This document shows, in pieces, positions 1 through 8,160 of a DNA stretch of 64,000 nt. Location: the NCBI GenBank assembly GCA_913776255.1, contig CAJYLV010000055.1:1-64000 (forward strand). Reading direction: 5' to 3'. The position numbers and the translations under genes were made by a program. Origin of the DNA: an uncultured Sphingomonas sp. (GTDB taxonomy: Bacteria; Pseudomonadota; Alphaproteobacteria; Sphingomonadales; Sphingomonadaceae). Below the pieces are notes generated by a model. That model was given only the letters and a program-made list of their open reading frames with translations. It was not told where the DNA came from and searched no databases. Position 1 is the first letter of the stretch. Every line of letters begins with the position of its first letter.

Positions 1-1
1 C

Positions 2-1252
2 GCACCGGCGACGGTGACCTATATCCACGCCGGGGCGCTGCTGGACCGGCCGGGCCAGCCGCCGCGCGGCAACAGTACGATCGTGGTGCGCGACGGGACC
101 GTGGCGGAGATCCGCGACGGCTTCGTCGCGCCGCCGGCGGGGGCCACCTTGGTCGACCTGTCGCGCCGGTTCGTGATGCCGGGCATGATCGACATGCACG
201 TCCATCTGTGGGGGATCGGCGGCGATCCGATGCGCGCGCGGCTGGAGGCGCTGACCCGCGACCGCTTCGACGACGAGATGACCGCGGTCGCCAACGCGCG
301 CGCGACGCTGGCGGCGGGGTTCACCTCGGTGCGCGATCTCGGCGGCGATCCGCGCGGCATCCGTGCGCTGCGCGATGCGATCGACGCCGGGACGGTCGAG
401 GGGCCGAGCATCACCAATGCCGGCGAGATGATCTCGGTGACCGGCGGGCACGGCGATGCCGGCAACGGCCTCGCCGAGGAGTTCGCCGAGGCGGTGCATG
501 CGCATGAGATCAACCTGTGCGACGGCCCCGACGACTGCCGCCGCGCGGTGCGCGCGCAGGTCGGGATGGGCGCGAAGGTCATCAAGTTCGCCGCGACCGG
601 CGGGGTGCTGTCGAACGTCAGCGGCGGGCTGGGACGGGCGATGACGCCGGAGGAGATGCGCGCGATCATCGACACCGCGCACGCGCTCGGCCGCAAGGTC
701 GCCGCGCACAGCCATGCCGCCGAGGGGACCAAGGCTGCGCTGGAGGCCGGGGTCGATTCGATCGAGCACGGCACGTTCCTCGACGACGACACGATCCGGC
801 TGTTCAAGGCCAAGGGCGCGTATCTGGTGCCGACCGAGATTGCACCGGTCGCGGCGCTGGCACAGGCGCGCGGCGGCGCCCTGCCCCCGGCGACGATCGC
901 CAAGGCCGAACAGGCCGCGGCGGCGATGGCCGCCAACCACCGCCGCGCCTATGCGGCGGGCGTGAAGGTGGCGTTCGGCACCGATACCGGCGTGTCCAAG
1001 CACGGCGACAACGCCACCGAATTTGCGTGGCTCGTCAAAAACGGCCTTTCCCCGGCGCAGGCGATCGCCGCCGCCACGATCGCAGCGGCCGAGCTACTGG
1101 GACGTGACGACATCGGGACGATCGCACCGGGCAAGACCGCCGACATCATCGCGGTGCGCGGCTCGCCGCTCGACGACGTCACACGGCTGGAGCATGTCGA
1201 CTTCGTCATGCACCGCGGCACCGTCGTGAAGCGCCCCGTCACCGCCAGCTGA
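2..1252 (+). CDS. Metal-dependent amidohydrolase, N-terminus cut by window edge
   Basis: This is an amidohydrolase-superfamily enzyme of the imidazolonepropionase/Xaa-Pro-type dipeptidase group. The reading frame stays open to the first base, so the real start and probably a signal peptide lie upstream; the GTG at 14 is only the first possible start inside the window. Counting from that GTG, an HxH metal pair (DMHVHLWG, His62 and His64) follows a small N-terminal beta-sandwich. Further on come VIKFAATGG with the likely carboxylated lysine, AAHSHA and SIEHG histidines and FGTDTG with the catalytic aspartate, so the full binuclear metal set is present. The S9 peptidase starts 19 bp downstream on the same strand, which suggests both serve peptide breakdown. 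Family assignment is firm; the substrate is inferred. Confidence 0.88.
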   Translation, partial: APATVTYIHAGALLDRPGQPPRGNSTIVVRDGTVAEIRDGFVAPPAGATLVDLSRRFVMPGMIDMHVHLWGIGGDPMRARLEALTRDRFDDEMTAVANARATLAAGFTSVRDLGGDPRGIRALRDAIDAGTVEGPSITNAGEMISVTGGHGDAGNGLAEEFAEAVHAHEINLCDGPDDCRRAVRAQVGMGAKVIKFAATGGVLSNVSGGLGRAMTPEEMRAIIDTAHALGRKVAAHSHAAEGTKAALEAGVDSIEHGTFLDDDTIRLFKAKGAYLVPTEIAPVAALAQARGGALPPATIAKAEQAAAAMAANHRRAYAAGVKVAFGTDTGVSKHGDNATEFAWLVKNGLSPAQAIAAATIAAAELLGRDDIGTIAPGKTADIIAVRGSPLDDVTRLEHVDFVMHRGTVVKRPVTAS

Positions 1253-1271
1253 TCGCCTGAAGGAACCTCCC

Positions 1272-3326
1272 TTGCGCCTGACCCTCGCCCTCGCCCTGCT
1301 CGCCGCCACCCCGGCCGCTGCGCAGCAACAGCCCAATGCCGCCCCCGCCGATGCACCGACCCGACGCTTCACCGGCGAGGATTTGTTCGGCCTGTCGATC
1401 GCCGCCGATCCGCAGATCAGCCCGGACGGGCGCACGATCGTCTACGTCCGGCGCAGCGCCGACATCATGACCGACCGCATGCAATCGTCATTGTGGCTGA
1501 TCGACGTCGCGAGCGGCCGGCAGTCGCCGTTCGCGACGCAGGGCTCAAGCCCGCGCTGGTCGCCGGACGGGACGCGCGTCGCCTATGTCGCGGGCGACGG
1601 CAACGGATCGCAGCTGTTCGTCCGCTGGATCGCGAGCGGCGCGAGCGCGCGCGTCACCTCTTTCCCCGGCGATCCGCAGGCGCTGGCATGGTCGCCGGAC
1701 GGCACGCGGCTCGCCTATATCGCTACGGTCGCGGGCGAGCCGACCACGCTGGGCAAGGCACCGGCCAAGCCGGAGGGGGCGAAATGGGCCGAGCCGCTGA
1801 CCGTCATCGACCGGATCAACTATCGCAACGATGGCGGCGGTTACGTGAAGCCGGGGCGCGACCATCTGTTCATGGTCGCGGCCGATGGCGGGGCGGCACG
1901 GCAGCTGACCTTCGGTGCGTTCGACGACGGCGGGCCGCTGTCATGGACCCCCGATGGCCGCGAGATCGTCTTCGCGGCGATCCGCGGGCCGGATGCCGAG
2001 CGCCAGATCCTGAATTCCGACGTGATGGCGGTCGACGTAAACACCGCCGCGCTGCGCACGCTGACCACGCGCGACGGGCCGGACGGACAGCCGCGCGTCT
2101 CGCCGGACGGTATGAAGATCGCGTGGCTCGGCTTCGACGACAAGCGCCGCAGCTATGAGAATACCCAGCTCTACGTCGGCGATCGCCAGGCCGGCGCGCC
2201 GCGCTCGCTGACCGCATCGCTGGATCGCGGGATCGAGGACGCGACATGGGCGGCGGACGGGCGGAGCCTGTATGCCAGCTATGACGATCGCGGGCAGCGG
2301 CGGATCGCGCGGATCGGGCTCGACGGGCGGGTGCAGCCGCTGATCGACAATGTCGAGGGCGGCGGGATCGACCGTCCCTATACCGGCGGCGAATTCTCGG
2401 TGTCGAAGGGCGGGACGATTGCCTACACCGGCGGCGACGCCGGCGCCCCGGCCGACGTGTGGGTGTGGAGCGGCGGAAAGCCGCGGCGGCTGACGCAGCT
2501 CAACGACGTGCTGACATCGTCCAAAGCGCTGGCGAGCGTCCGCAAGATCGCGGTCACCGCACCCGACGGGCGCCCGATCGACGCGTGGCTCGCCATCCCG
2601 GCCGGCCGGACGCCCGGCGAACGCGTGCCGCTGATCCTCGAGATCCACGGCGGTCCCAACAGCGCCTATGGCCCGAGCTTCGCCTCCGACGTCCAGCTCT
2701 ACGCCGCCGCGGGCTATGCGGTGCTGTGGACCAATCCGCGCGGGTCGACCTCCTACGGCGCCGAGTTCGCGAACCTGATCGACAAGAATTATCCCTCCGC
2801 CGATTACGACGACCTGATCGCCGCGGTCGATGCCGCGATCGCCGACGGCACCGCCGACCCCGACAACCTGTTCGTCACCGGCGGCTCGGGCGGCGGGGTG
2901 CTGACCGCATGGATCGTCGGCAAGACCGACCGCTTCAAGGCGGCGGCGACGCAGAAGCCGGTCATCAACTGGACCAGCGAGGCGCTGACCATGGACGCGA
3001 CGCTGTTCACCTCGCGCTACTGGTTCAGCAAGCTGCCGTGGGAGGATCCGATGAGCTACTGGAACCGCTCGCCGCTCAGTCTGGTCGGCAACGTCAAGAC
3101 GCCGACGCTGGTCGTCGTGGGCAGCGAGGATTACCGCACGCCGGTGAGCGAATCCGAGCAATATTATGCCGCGCTCCAGATCCGCGGCGTGCCGACCGCG
3201 CTGGTCAAGGTGCCCGGCGCCAGCCACGGCGGCTTCACGTCGCGGCCTTCGCAGTCGGCGGCGAAAGCGTCGGCGATCATCGCGTGGTTCGATCGTTATC
3301 GCGCGCGACCGACGACCAGACCATGA
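1272..3326 (+). CDS. S9 family serine peptidase (prolyl oligopeptidase type), exported
   Basis: 684 residues, starting at TTG with AAGGA 7 bases upstream. The TTG is favoured because it opens directly into a signal peptide (RLTLALALLAATPAAAQ), placing the enzyme in the periplasm or envelope. The first two thirds are WD40/TolB-like beta-propeller repeats (SPDGRTIVYV, SPDGTRVAYV, SPDGTRLAYI). The C-terminal alpha/beta hydrolase domain contains EIHGGPN for the oxyanion region, the nucleophile Ser539 in GGSGGG, an aspartate in GSEDYRTP and the catalytic histidine in GASHGGF. Length and order are typical of dipeptidyl aminopeptidase/acylaminoacyl peptidases. It probably cleaves short peptides alongside the upstream amidohydrolase. 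Exact specificity is unknown. Confidence 0.92.
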   Translation: MRLTLALALLAATPAAAQQQPNAAPADAPTRRFTGEDLFGLSIAADPQISPDGRTIVYVRRSADIMTDRMQSSLWLIDVASGRQSPFATQGSSPRWSPDGTRVAYVAGDGNGSQLFVRWIASGASARVTSFPGDPQALAWSPDGTRLAYIATVAGEPTTLGKAPAKPEGAKWAEPLTVIDRINYRNDGGGYVKPGRDHLFMVAADGGAARQLTFGAFDDGGPLSWTPDGREIVFAAIRGPDAERQILNSDVMAVDVNTAALRTLTTRDGPDGQPRVSPDGMKIAWLGFDDKRRSYENTQLYVGDRQAGAPRSLTASLDRGIEDATWAADGRSLYASYDDRGQRRIARIGLDGRVQPLIDNVEGGGIDRPYTGGEFSVSKGGTIAYTGGDAGAPADVWVWSGGKPRRLTQLNDVLTSSKALASVRKIAVTAPDGRPIDAWLAIPAGRTPGERVPLILEIHGGPNSAYGPSFASDVQLYAAAGYAVLWTNPRGSTSYGAEFANLIDKNYPSADYDDLIAAVDAAIADGTADPDNLFVTGGSGGGVLTAWIVGKTDRFKAAATQKPVINWTSEALTMDATLFTSRYWFSKLPWEDPMSYWNRSPLSLVGNVKTPTLVVVGSEDYRTPVSESEQYYAALQIRGVPTALVKVPGASHGGFTSRPSQSAAKASAIIAWFDRYRARPTTRP

Positions 3327-3412
3327 TCGCTGGCGTCGATCCGACATCATTGACCCGGAGCTAGCCCGCCGTTAACGCGACTTACTCGCACTAGCGGGGA
3401 AGTGCCGGATAG

Positions 3413-5884
3413 ATGACGCGATCGGTTCTGTTTCAGGTTCACTGGTTCCTCGGCATCACCGCCGGGCTGGTGCTGGCGGTGATGGGCGTCACCGGCGCGT
3501 TGATGAGCTTCGAGCCCGAACTCCTCGCCGCGCTCAATCCCGGCGTCGTCACCGTCGCGCCCGCCGCCACCCCGCCGCTTTCCGCGCCGGCGCTGATCGC
3601 GCGCTTCGGCGAACAGCGCCCGGCCGCGACGATCACGCGGCTGATCGTGGAACGCGACCCAAGCCGCGCCGCCGTCGTCACTTACTCGGTAGGGGGATCG
3701 AAGGCGCGGCAGCGCGTGTTCGTCGACCCTGCCACCGGCACGCTGCTCGGCGAACCCCGTGGCGAGCGCTTCTACGGCGTCGTCGAGGATCTGCACCGCT
3801 GGCTGGCGCTGCCCGGCGCGGGCAACGGCATCGGACGCCAGATCACCGGCTTCGCGGCGCTGGCGCTGATCTATTTCGCGCTGTCGGGACTCTATCTGCG
3901 ATGGCCAAGGCGCCCGCTCGACTGGCGGAACTGGCTGGTGCTGGATTTCCGCATGACGGGACGCAATCTCTATCGTGCGCTGCACGCGATCGTTGGCGGC
4001 TGGGTATTGCTCTTCTATCTCGTCAGCGCCGGCACCGGCTTGTGGTGGTCGTATGACTGGTATCGCAGCGGGGTGCAGCACCTGCTGTCGGTGGAGCGGG
4101 CGCATGAGGCGCGATCCCCAAAGGGCACGTCGCCCGAAGCCGACCTGCCGCGCGCCTGGCAGACCTTCGAACGCGTCACGGCCGGGCAACGCTACGACAT
4201 CGTGACCGCCACCAGCCGCAACGGTCCGGCGGTCCAGTTCCGGGGCAAATTGCCGGGCGCGCGCCATGATCGCGTGTCGGATGAGCTGACGATCGACAGC
4301 ACCACCGGCAAGGTCATTTCCGACACGCGCTACGCCGATCGTGCGCCGGGTGAGGACATCGTCGCGAGCATCTACGAGATTCACCGTGGCGCCTATTTCG
4401 GCCTCGCCGGGCGGGTCGCGATCATGCTGACCAGCCTGACGATGCCGCTGTTCACGATCACCGGCTTCCTGCTGTACTTCGCGCGCCGCCGTCGCAAGCG
4501 CGCGCTGACGATGGTCACGTCCCATGCCCCGTCGCCGACGCCGGTCGACGCCGCCGACACGCTGGTCGCGTTCGCGAGCCAGACCGGCGCCGCCGAACGG
4601 ATCGCGCGGCTCACCGCGCAGGCGCTGCCCGGCGCCGCGGTCCTGCCCGTCGCCGCGCTGGATGCGCGGGTGCTGGCGGGCGCGAAGCGGCTGCTCGTCG
4701 TGGCCAGCACCTATGGCGAAGGCGAACCGCCCGATGCCGCGCGCGGCTTCGCGCGGACGATGGCGGCGGGTGCGGGCGATCTGTCGCACCTGTCCTATGC
4801 GGTGCTCGCGCTCGGCGATCGCGAATATCGTGATTTCTGTGCGTTCGGGCATCGCATCGACCATTGGCTGCACGATGCGGGCGCCACGCGGCTTTTCGAC
4901 CTGATCGAAGCGGACGGTGACGATGCCGATGCGCAGCGGCACTGGCAGCAGCAACTGGGCGGCCTCGGCGCGCGGACCGACCAGCCCGACTGGGCGCCCG
5001 CTCCGATGGCCGGGTGGCGCCTGGTCGAACGTCGGTTGCTCAATCCGGGGAGCGTCGGCGGCGCGGCCTGGCATGTCGCGCTCGTGCCGCTGACGGCATC
5101 GACGACGTGGCAGGCGGGCGACATCCTCGAAGTGCTGCCGCAGCACGATCCGGCTCGTGTCGCTGCGTTCGTTCGCGCCCACGGGCTTGCCGACACGCCG
5201 GACCTGCGCGCGCTGCTGATGACGCGTCTCCTGCCCGAGGTCGTCGCTGACGGCTTCGACCCGGCAGCGTTGAAGCCGCTTCCGCACCGGGACTATTCGA
5301 TCGCCTCGATCCCCGAGGACGGCCGGGTCGAGCTGATCGTGCGCGCCTGCACCGCGGCGGACGGCTTCGCCGGGCTGGGGTCGGGATGGCTGATCGACGG
5401 GGCGCCGGTCGATGGGGTCGTCCAGGCACGCGTCCGGACCAACCCTGGCTTCCATGCCCCGCATGACACGGCGACGCCGCTGATCCTGATTGGCAACGGC
5501 ACCGGGCTGGCCGGGTTGCTCGCGCATCTTCGCCAGCGCGCGCGCGACGGCGGTGCGCAAGCGTGGCTCTTCTTCGGCGAGCGCCACCCCGATCATGACG
5601 ATCTTCATGCCGACACCCGCGCGGCGCTGACGGTGCGGGGCACCCTCGCGGCGACGTGGCCCGCCTGGTCGCGGCTCGGCGCAGGTCCACGCTACGTGCA
5701 GGACGCGGTGGCGGCGGCCGGCGACCGGATTGCGGCCGCGGTGGCCGACGGCGCGGCGATCTACGTGTGCGGCAGCATCGCCGGCATGGCGCCGGGGGTC
5801 CATGCGGCGCTCGCCACGATCCTCGGCGAGGACGTGCTCGAGCGGATGCTGGAAGAAGGGCGCTATCGCCGCGACATTTATTGA
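3413..5884 (+). CDS. PepSY membrane domain fused to flavodoxin and NADPH-flavin reductase
   Basis: 823 residues in three parts. Residues 1-370 are a PepSY-type membrane module with helices near 8-30, 145-165, 190-215 and 340-360 and periplasmic PepSY segments between them. Residues 378-520 are a flavodoxin domain (LVAFASQTGAAERIA, VVASTYGEGEPP). Residues 545-823 are a ferredoxin-NADP reductase-like FAD/NADPH domain with RDYSIASIP for FAD, LIGNGTGLAGLL for NADPH and the closing GRYRRDIY typical of CPR/sulfite-reductase alpha folds. Such fusions are annotated as PepSY or sulfite reductase flavoprotein-like proteins and are thought to move NADPH electrons across the inner membrane, for example to ferric siderophores. 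There is no TonB receptor or siderophore gene beside it, so the electron acceptor is inferred only. Confidence 0.88.
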   Translation: MTRSVLFQVHWFLGITAGLVLAVMGVTGALMSFEPELLAALNPGVVTVAPAATPPLSAPALIARFGEQRPAATITRLIVERDPSRAAVVTYSVGGSKARQRVFVDPATGTLLGEPRGERFYGVVEDLHRWLALPGAGNGIGRQITGFAALALIYFALSGLYLRWPRRPLDWRNWLVLDFRMTGRNLYRALHAIVGGWVLLFYLVSAGTGLWWSYDWYRSGVQHLLSVERAHEARSPKGTSPEADLPRAWQTFERVTAGQRYDIVTATSRNGPAVQFRGKLPGARHDRVSDELTIDSTTGKVISDTRYADRAPGEDIVASIYEIHRGAYFGLAGRVAIMLTSLTMPLFTITGFLLYFARRRRKRALTMVTSHAPSPTPVDAADTLVAFASQTGAAERIARLTAQALPGAAVLPVAALDARVLAGAKRLLVVASTYGEGEPPDAARGFARTMAAGAGDLSHLSYAVLALGDREYRDFCAFGHRIDHWLHDAGATRLFDLIEADGDDADAQRHWQQQLGGLGARTDQPDWAPAPMAGWRLVERRLLNPGSVGGAAWHVALVPLTASTTWQAGDILEVLPQHDPARVAAFVRAHGLADTPDLRALLMTRLLPEVVADGFDPAALKPLPHRDYSIASIPEDGRVELIVRACTAADGFAGLGSGWLIDGAPVDGVVQARVRTNPGFHAPHDTATPLILIGNGTGLAGLLAHLRQRARDGGAQAWLFFGERHPDHDDLHADTRAALTVRGTLAATWPAWSRLGAGPRYVQDAVAAAGDRIAAAVADGAAIYVCGSIAGMAPGVHAALATILGEDVLERMLEEGRYRRDIY

Positions 5885-5974
5885 TCCCGCCACGGGCGCT
5901 GCGGCGTTCATGTGGATCAACGACAGCGTCGTGCATCTTGGCGCATCAGGCCGATCCTGGAGAAGGATGCTGCC

Positions 5975-6562
5975 ATGGCCGATGCACGGACCCCCTCGCC
6001 CGGTGCTTCCGCGCTGCTGATCATCGACATGATCAACGATCTGGCGTTCGACGGCGGCGAGGCGCTCGCCCCGGCGGCGGTGGCCGCGGCGCAACGGATC
6101 CGCGGGCTGCGCGATGCCGCGGATCGGGCGAAGGTCCCGGTGATCTACGTCAACGACAATTTCGGGCACTGGCTGTCGGAGCGCGGCGCGATCGTCGATC
6201 ATTGCCGCGCCGAGGCGAGCCGCGGCAAACCGCTGATCGACCTGCTGCACCCGCGCGACGACGATTATTTCGTCGTGAAGCCGCAATTCTCCGGCTTCTA
6301 TGCGACCAACCTGCCGGTGTTGCTGCCGCAGCTCGGGGTCAGCCGCCTGATCCTGACCGGGATCGCCGCCGACATCTGCGTGCTGTTCACCGCCGCCGAC
6401 GCGCACATGCGCGACTATGACCTGTGGGTGCCGGAGGACACCGTCGCGAGCGAGCAAGACGCGCACCGTCGCTGGGCATTGGAGCTGATGCGGCACAGCA
6501 TGTGCGCCGAAACCGCGTCGAGCGACGCATTGTCGCTGCCTGCGTGGCTCGATCGCGCCTGA
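5975..6562 (+). CDS. Isochorismatase-family cysteine hydrolase
   Basis: 195 residues from the ATG at 5975, which has GGAGAAGG about 9 bases upstream; the in-frame ATG at 5912 has no such site and would add an uncharacteristic arginine-rich leader. The catalytic triad of the family is visible: Asp in LLIIDMINDLAF, Lys in VVKPQFSGFY and Cys in LTGIAADICVLFTA, the last next to the usual cis-peptide region. Members hydrolyse isochorismate, nicotinamide, N-carbamoyl or related amides; nothing in the sequence or neighbours selects one of these. It follows the PepSY fusion by 90 bp on the same strand and converges with the HxlR regulator. Confidence 0.88.
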   Translation: MADARTPSPGASALLIIDMINDLAFDGGEALAPAAVAAAQRIRGLRDAADRAKVPVIYVNDNFGHWLSERGAIVDHCRAEASRGKPLIDLLHPRDDDYFVVKPQFSGFYATNLPVLLPQLGVSRLILTGIAADICVLFTAADAHMRDYDLWVPEDTVASEQDAHRRWALELMRHSMCAETASSDALSLPAWLDRA

Positions 6563-6581
6563 CGGTCGCGCCGCGCGCCCT

Positions 6582-6962
6582 TCAGCCCCGCCGCGACGTC
6601 GCGCGCGGACGCAGCAGGTCGAGCGCATCGGCATTGTCGCGCCCCCAGGCATACAGCAGTTCGATCGGTTCGACGAAGCGCCGGCCGAGCGGTGTGAGGC
6701 GATATTCGACGCTGGGCGGCATCACGCTTTCGACATGCCGGCTCAGCAAGCCGCTCTCCTCCATAGCGCGGACGGTCTGGGTCAGCATTTTCTTCGAGAT
6801 GCCGGGCAGGCTGCGCTGGAGCACCCCGGTGCGCGCCGCGCCGGCGTGGCGTGCGTGCAGCGTGTGGAGCACCATGCTCGTCCATTTGGTGGCGAAGAGT
6901 TCGAGCACGCGGCGCGGCGCGCAATCCTCCCGCCATTCCTCGTCGCGCGTGCCGGGCTGCAT
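6582..6962 (-). CDS. HxlR-family transcriptional regulator
   Basis: 126 residues, a single HxlR-type winged helix. Diagnostic elements are CAPRRVLELFATKWTSMVL at the start of the domain, the recognition region (SLPGISKKMLTQTVRAMEES) and the wing (VEYRLTPLGRRFVEPI). HxlR proteins act as dimers and often respond to electrophiles or aldehydes, usually controlling the divergently transcribed oxidoreductase. That geometry is present here: a PRISE-like reductase starts 91 bp away on the other strand, with an inverted repeat between them. The ligand cannot be read from the sequence. Confidence 0.92.
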   Translation of the reverse strand: MQPGTRDEEWREDCAPRRVLELFATKWTSMVLHTLHARHAGAARTGVLQRSLPGISKKMLTQTVRAMEESGLLSRHVESVMPPSVEYRLTPLGRRFVEPIELLYAWGRDNADALDLLRPRATSRRG

Positions 6963-7021
6963 GTGGTTACCTTTCGGTGCCTGGGGAGGTGAATGGTGCC
7001 GTCTAGAAGCCTGTCGCCGCG

Positions 7022-7040
7022 CTGCCTAGCTGTCAGGCAG
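7022..7040. promoter_or_regulatory. Inverted repeat, candidate HxlR operator
   Basis: CTGCCT and AGGCAG arms are separated by 7 bases, ending just before the AAGGAG ribosome site of the reductase gene. Position and symmetry suit repression of that gene by the adjacent HxlR protein. This is inferred from location; no consensus was matched. Confidence 0.35.
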
Positions 7041-7053
7041 GCAAGGAGATTTT

Positions 7054-8115
7054 ATGACGAAGACGGCATTGGTGGTCGGTGCGAGCGGGATCGTCGGCGC
7101 GGCGACCGCGGCATTGCTGGTCGAACGCGGCTGGACGGTGCATGGGCTGGCGCGACGCCCCGTCGCGCAGCCGGGGGTGCAGCCGCTCGCTGCCGACCTG
7201 CAGGATGCGGCGGCGACCGCCGCTGCGCTGCGTGACATCCACCCCGATGCGGTGTTCATCACGACCTGGGCGCGGCAGGACAGCGAGGCGGCGAACATCC
7301 GCGTCAACGGCGCGATGGTCCGCAACCTGTTGGACGCGCTGCCCCGCCCTACCGGGCCGCGGCATGTCGCGCTGGTGACGGGACTGAAGCATTATCTCGG
7401 GCCGTTCGAGGCCTATGGCCAGGGCACGCTGCCCCAGACACCGTTCCGGGAGGAGCAGGGGCGGCTCGACGTCGAGAATTTCTATTACGCGCAGGAGGAC
7501 GAACTGTTCGCCGCGGCGGCGCGCGACGGTTTCTCATGGAGTGTCCATCGTCCGCATACGGTGATCGGACTCGCGGTCGGCAATGCGATGAACATGGGCA
7601 CGACGCTGGCGGTCTATGCGACGCTGTGCCGTGAGACGGGCCGCGCCTTCACCTTCCCCGGCTCGGCGGCGCAATGGTCGGGGCTGACCGACATGACCGA
7701 CGCCGGGCAGCTGGCGCGGCATCTGCTGTGGGCGACCGACACCGCGGCGGCGCACGATCAGGCGTTCAACGTCGTCAATGGCGACGTCTTCCGCTGGCAG
7801 TGGATGTGGGAACGGATCGCGGCATGGTTTGGTGTCGAGGCGGCGCCGTTCGACGGCGTCGTCCGGCCGCTCGAGCAGCAGATGGCCGATGACGCGGCGC
7901 TCTGGCGCGAGATCGCGCTGCGCGAGGGGCTCGCCGAACCCGACCTCGCGCGGCTCGCCTCCCCGTGGCATACCGACGCCGATCTCGGACGGCCGATCGA
8001 GGTGGTCACCGACATGGGCAAGAGCCGGCGGCTCGGCTTCACCGATTACCAGCCGACCGACGATGCCTTTTACGCGCTGTTCGAGCGGCTGCGCGCCGCG
8101 CGGCTGATCCCGTGA
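7054..8115 (+). CDS. PRISE-like short-chain NAD(P)H reductase
   Basis: 353 residues with an extended SDR fold. The N-terminal Rossmann motif is VVGASGIVGAATAALL (GxxGxxG) followed by ARRP, suggesting NADPH preference. The central FYYAQEDEL contains the tyrosine of the atypical catalytic site used by progesterone 5-beta-reductase/iridoid synthase-like enzymes, which reduce activated C=C bonds of enones. VHRPHTVIGLAVGNAMN and a long substrate-binding C-terminal part also fit. AAGGAG lies 6 bases before the ATG. Pairing with a divergent HxlR regulator suggests detoxification of electrophilic enones or aldehydes; the substrate is unproven. Confidence 0.82.
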   Translation: MTKTALVVGASGIVGAATAALLVERGWTVHGLARRPVAQPGVQPLAADLQDAAATAAALRDIHPDAVFITTWARQDSEAANIRVNGAMVRNLLDALPRPTGPRHVALVTGLKHYLGPFEAYGQGTLPQTPFREEQGRLDVENFYYAQEDELFAAAARDGFSWSVHRPHTVIGLAVGNAMNMGTTLAVYATLCRETGRAFTFPGSAAQWSGLTDMTDAGQLARHLLWATDTAAAHDQAFNVVNGDVFRWQWMWERIAAWFGVEAAPFDGVVRPLEQQMADDAALWREIALREGLAEPDLARLASPWHTDADLGRPIEVVTDMGKSRRLGFTDYQPTDDAFYALFERLRAARLIP

Positions 8116-8121
8116 GGCGGT

Positions 8122-8153
8122 CGCCGCCCGTCCGCCGGAGCGGGCGGGCGGCG
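8122..8153. terminator. Strong hairpin between convergent genes
   Basis: A 14-bp stem (one G-T pair) closes a CGGA tetraloop in the 45-bp gap between the reductase and the convergent TonB receptor. It could end transcription from either side. No clear T-run follows on either strand, so it may work as a 3'-end stabiliser or a bidirectional terminator. Confidence 0.6.
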
Positions 8154-8160
8154 CCATGCG

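Noticed and set aside
3347..6652. Long minus-strand open frame of about 1100 codons
   Set aside because: Antisense to the PepSY fusion and isochorismatase genes; Arg/Gln/His-rich and without recognisable motifs.
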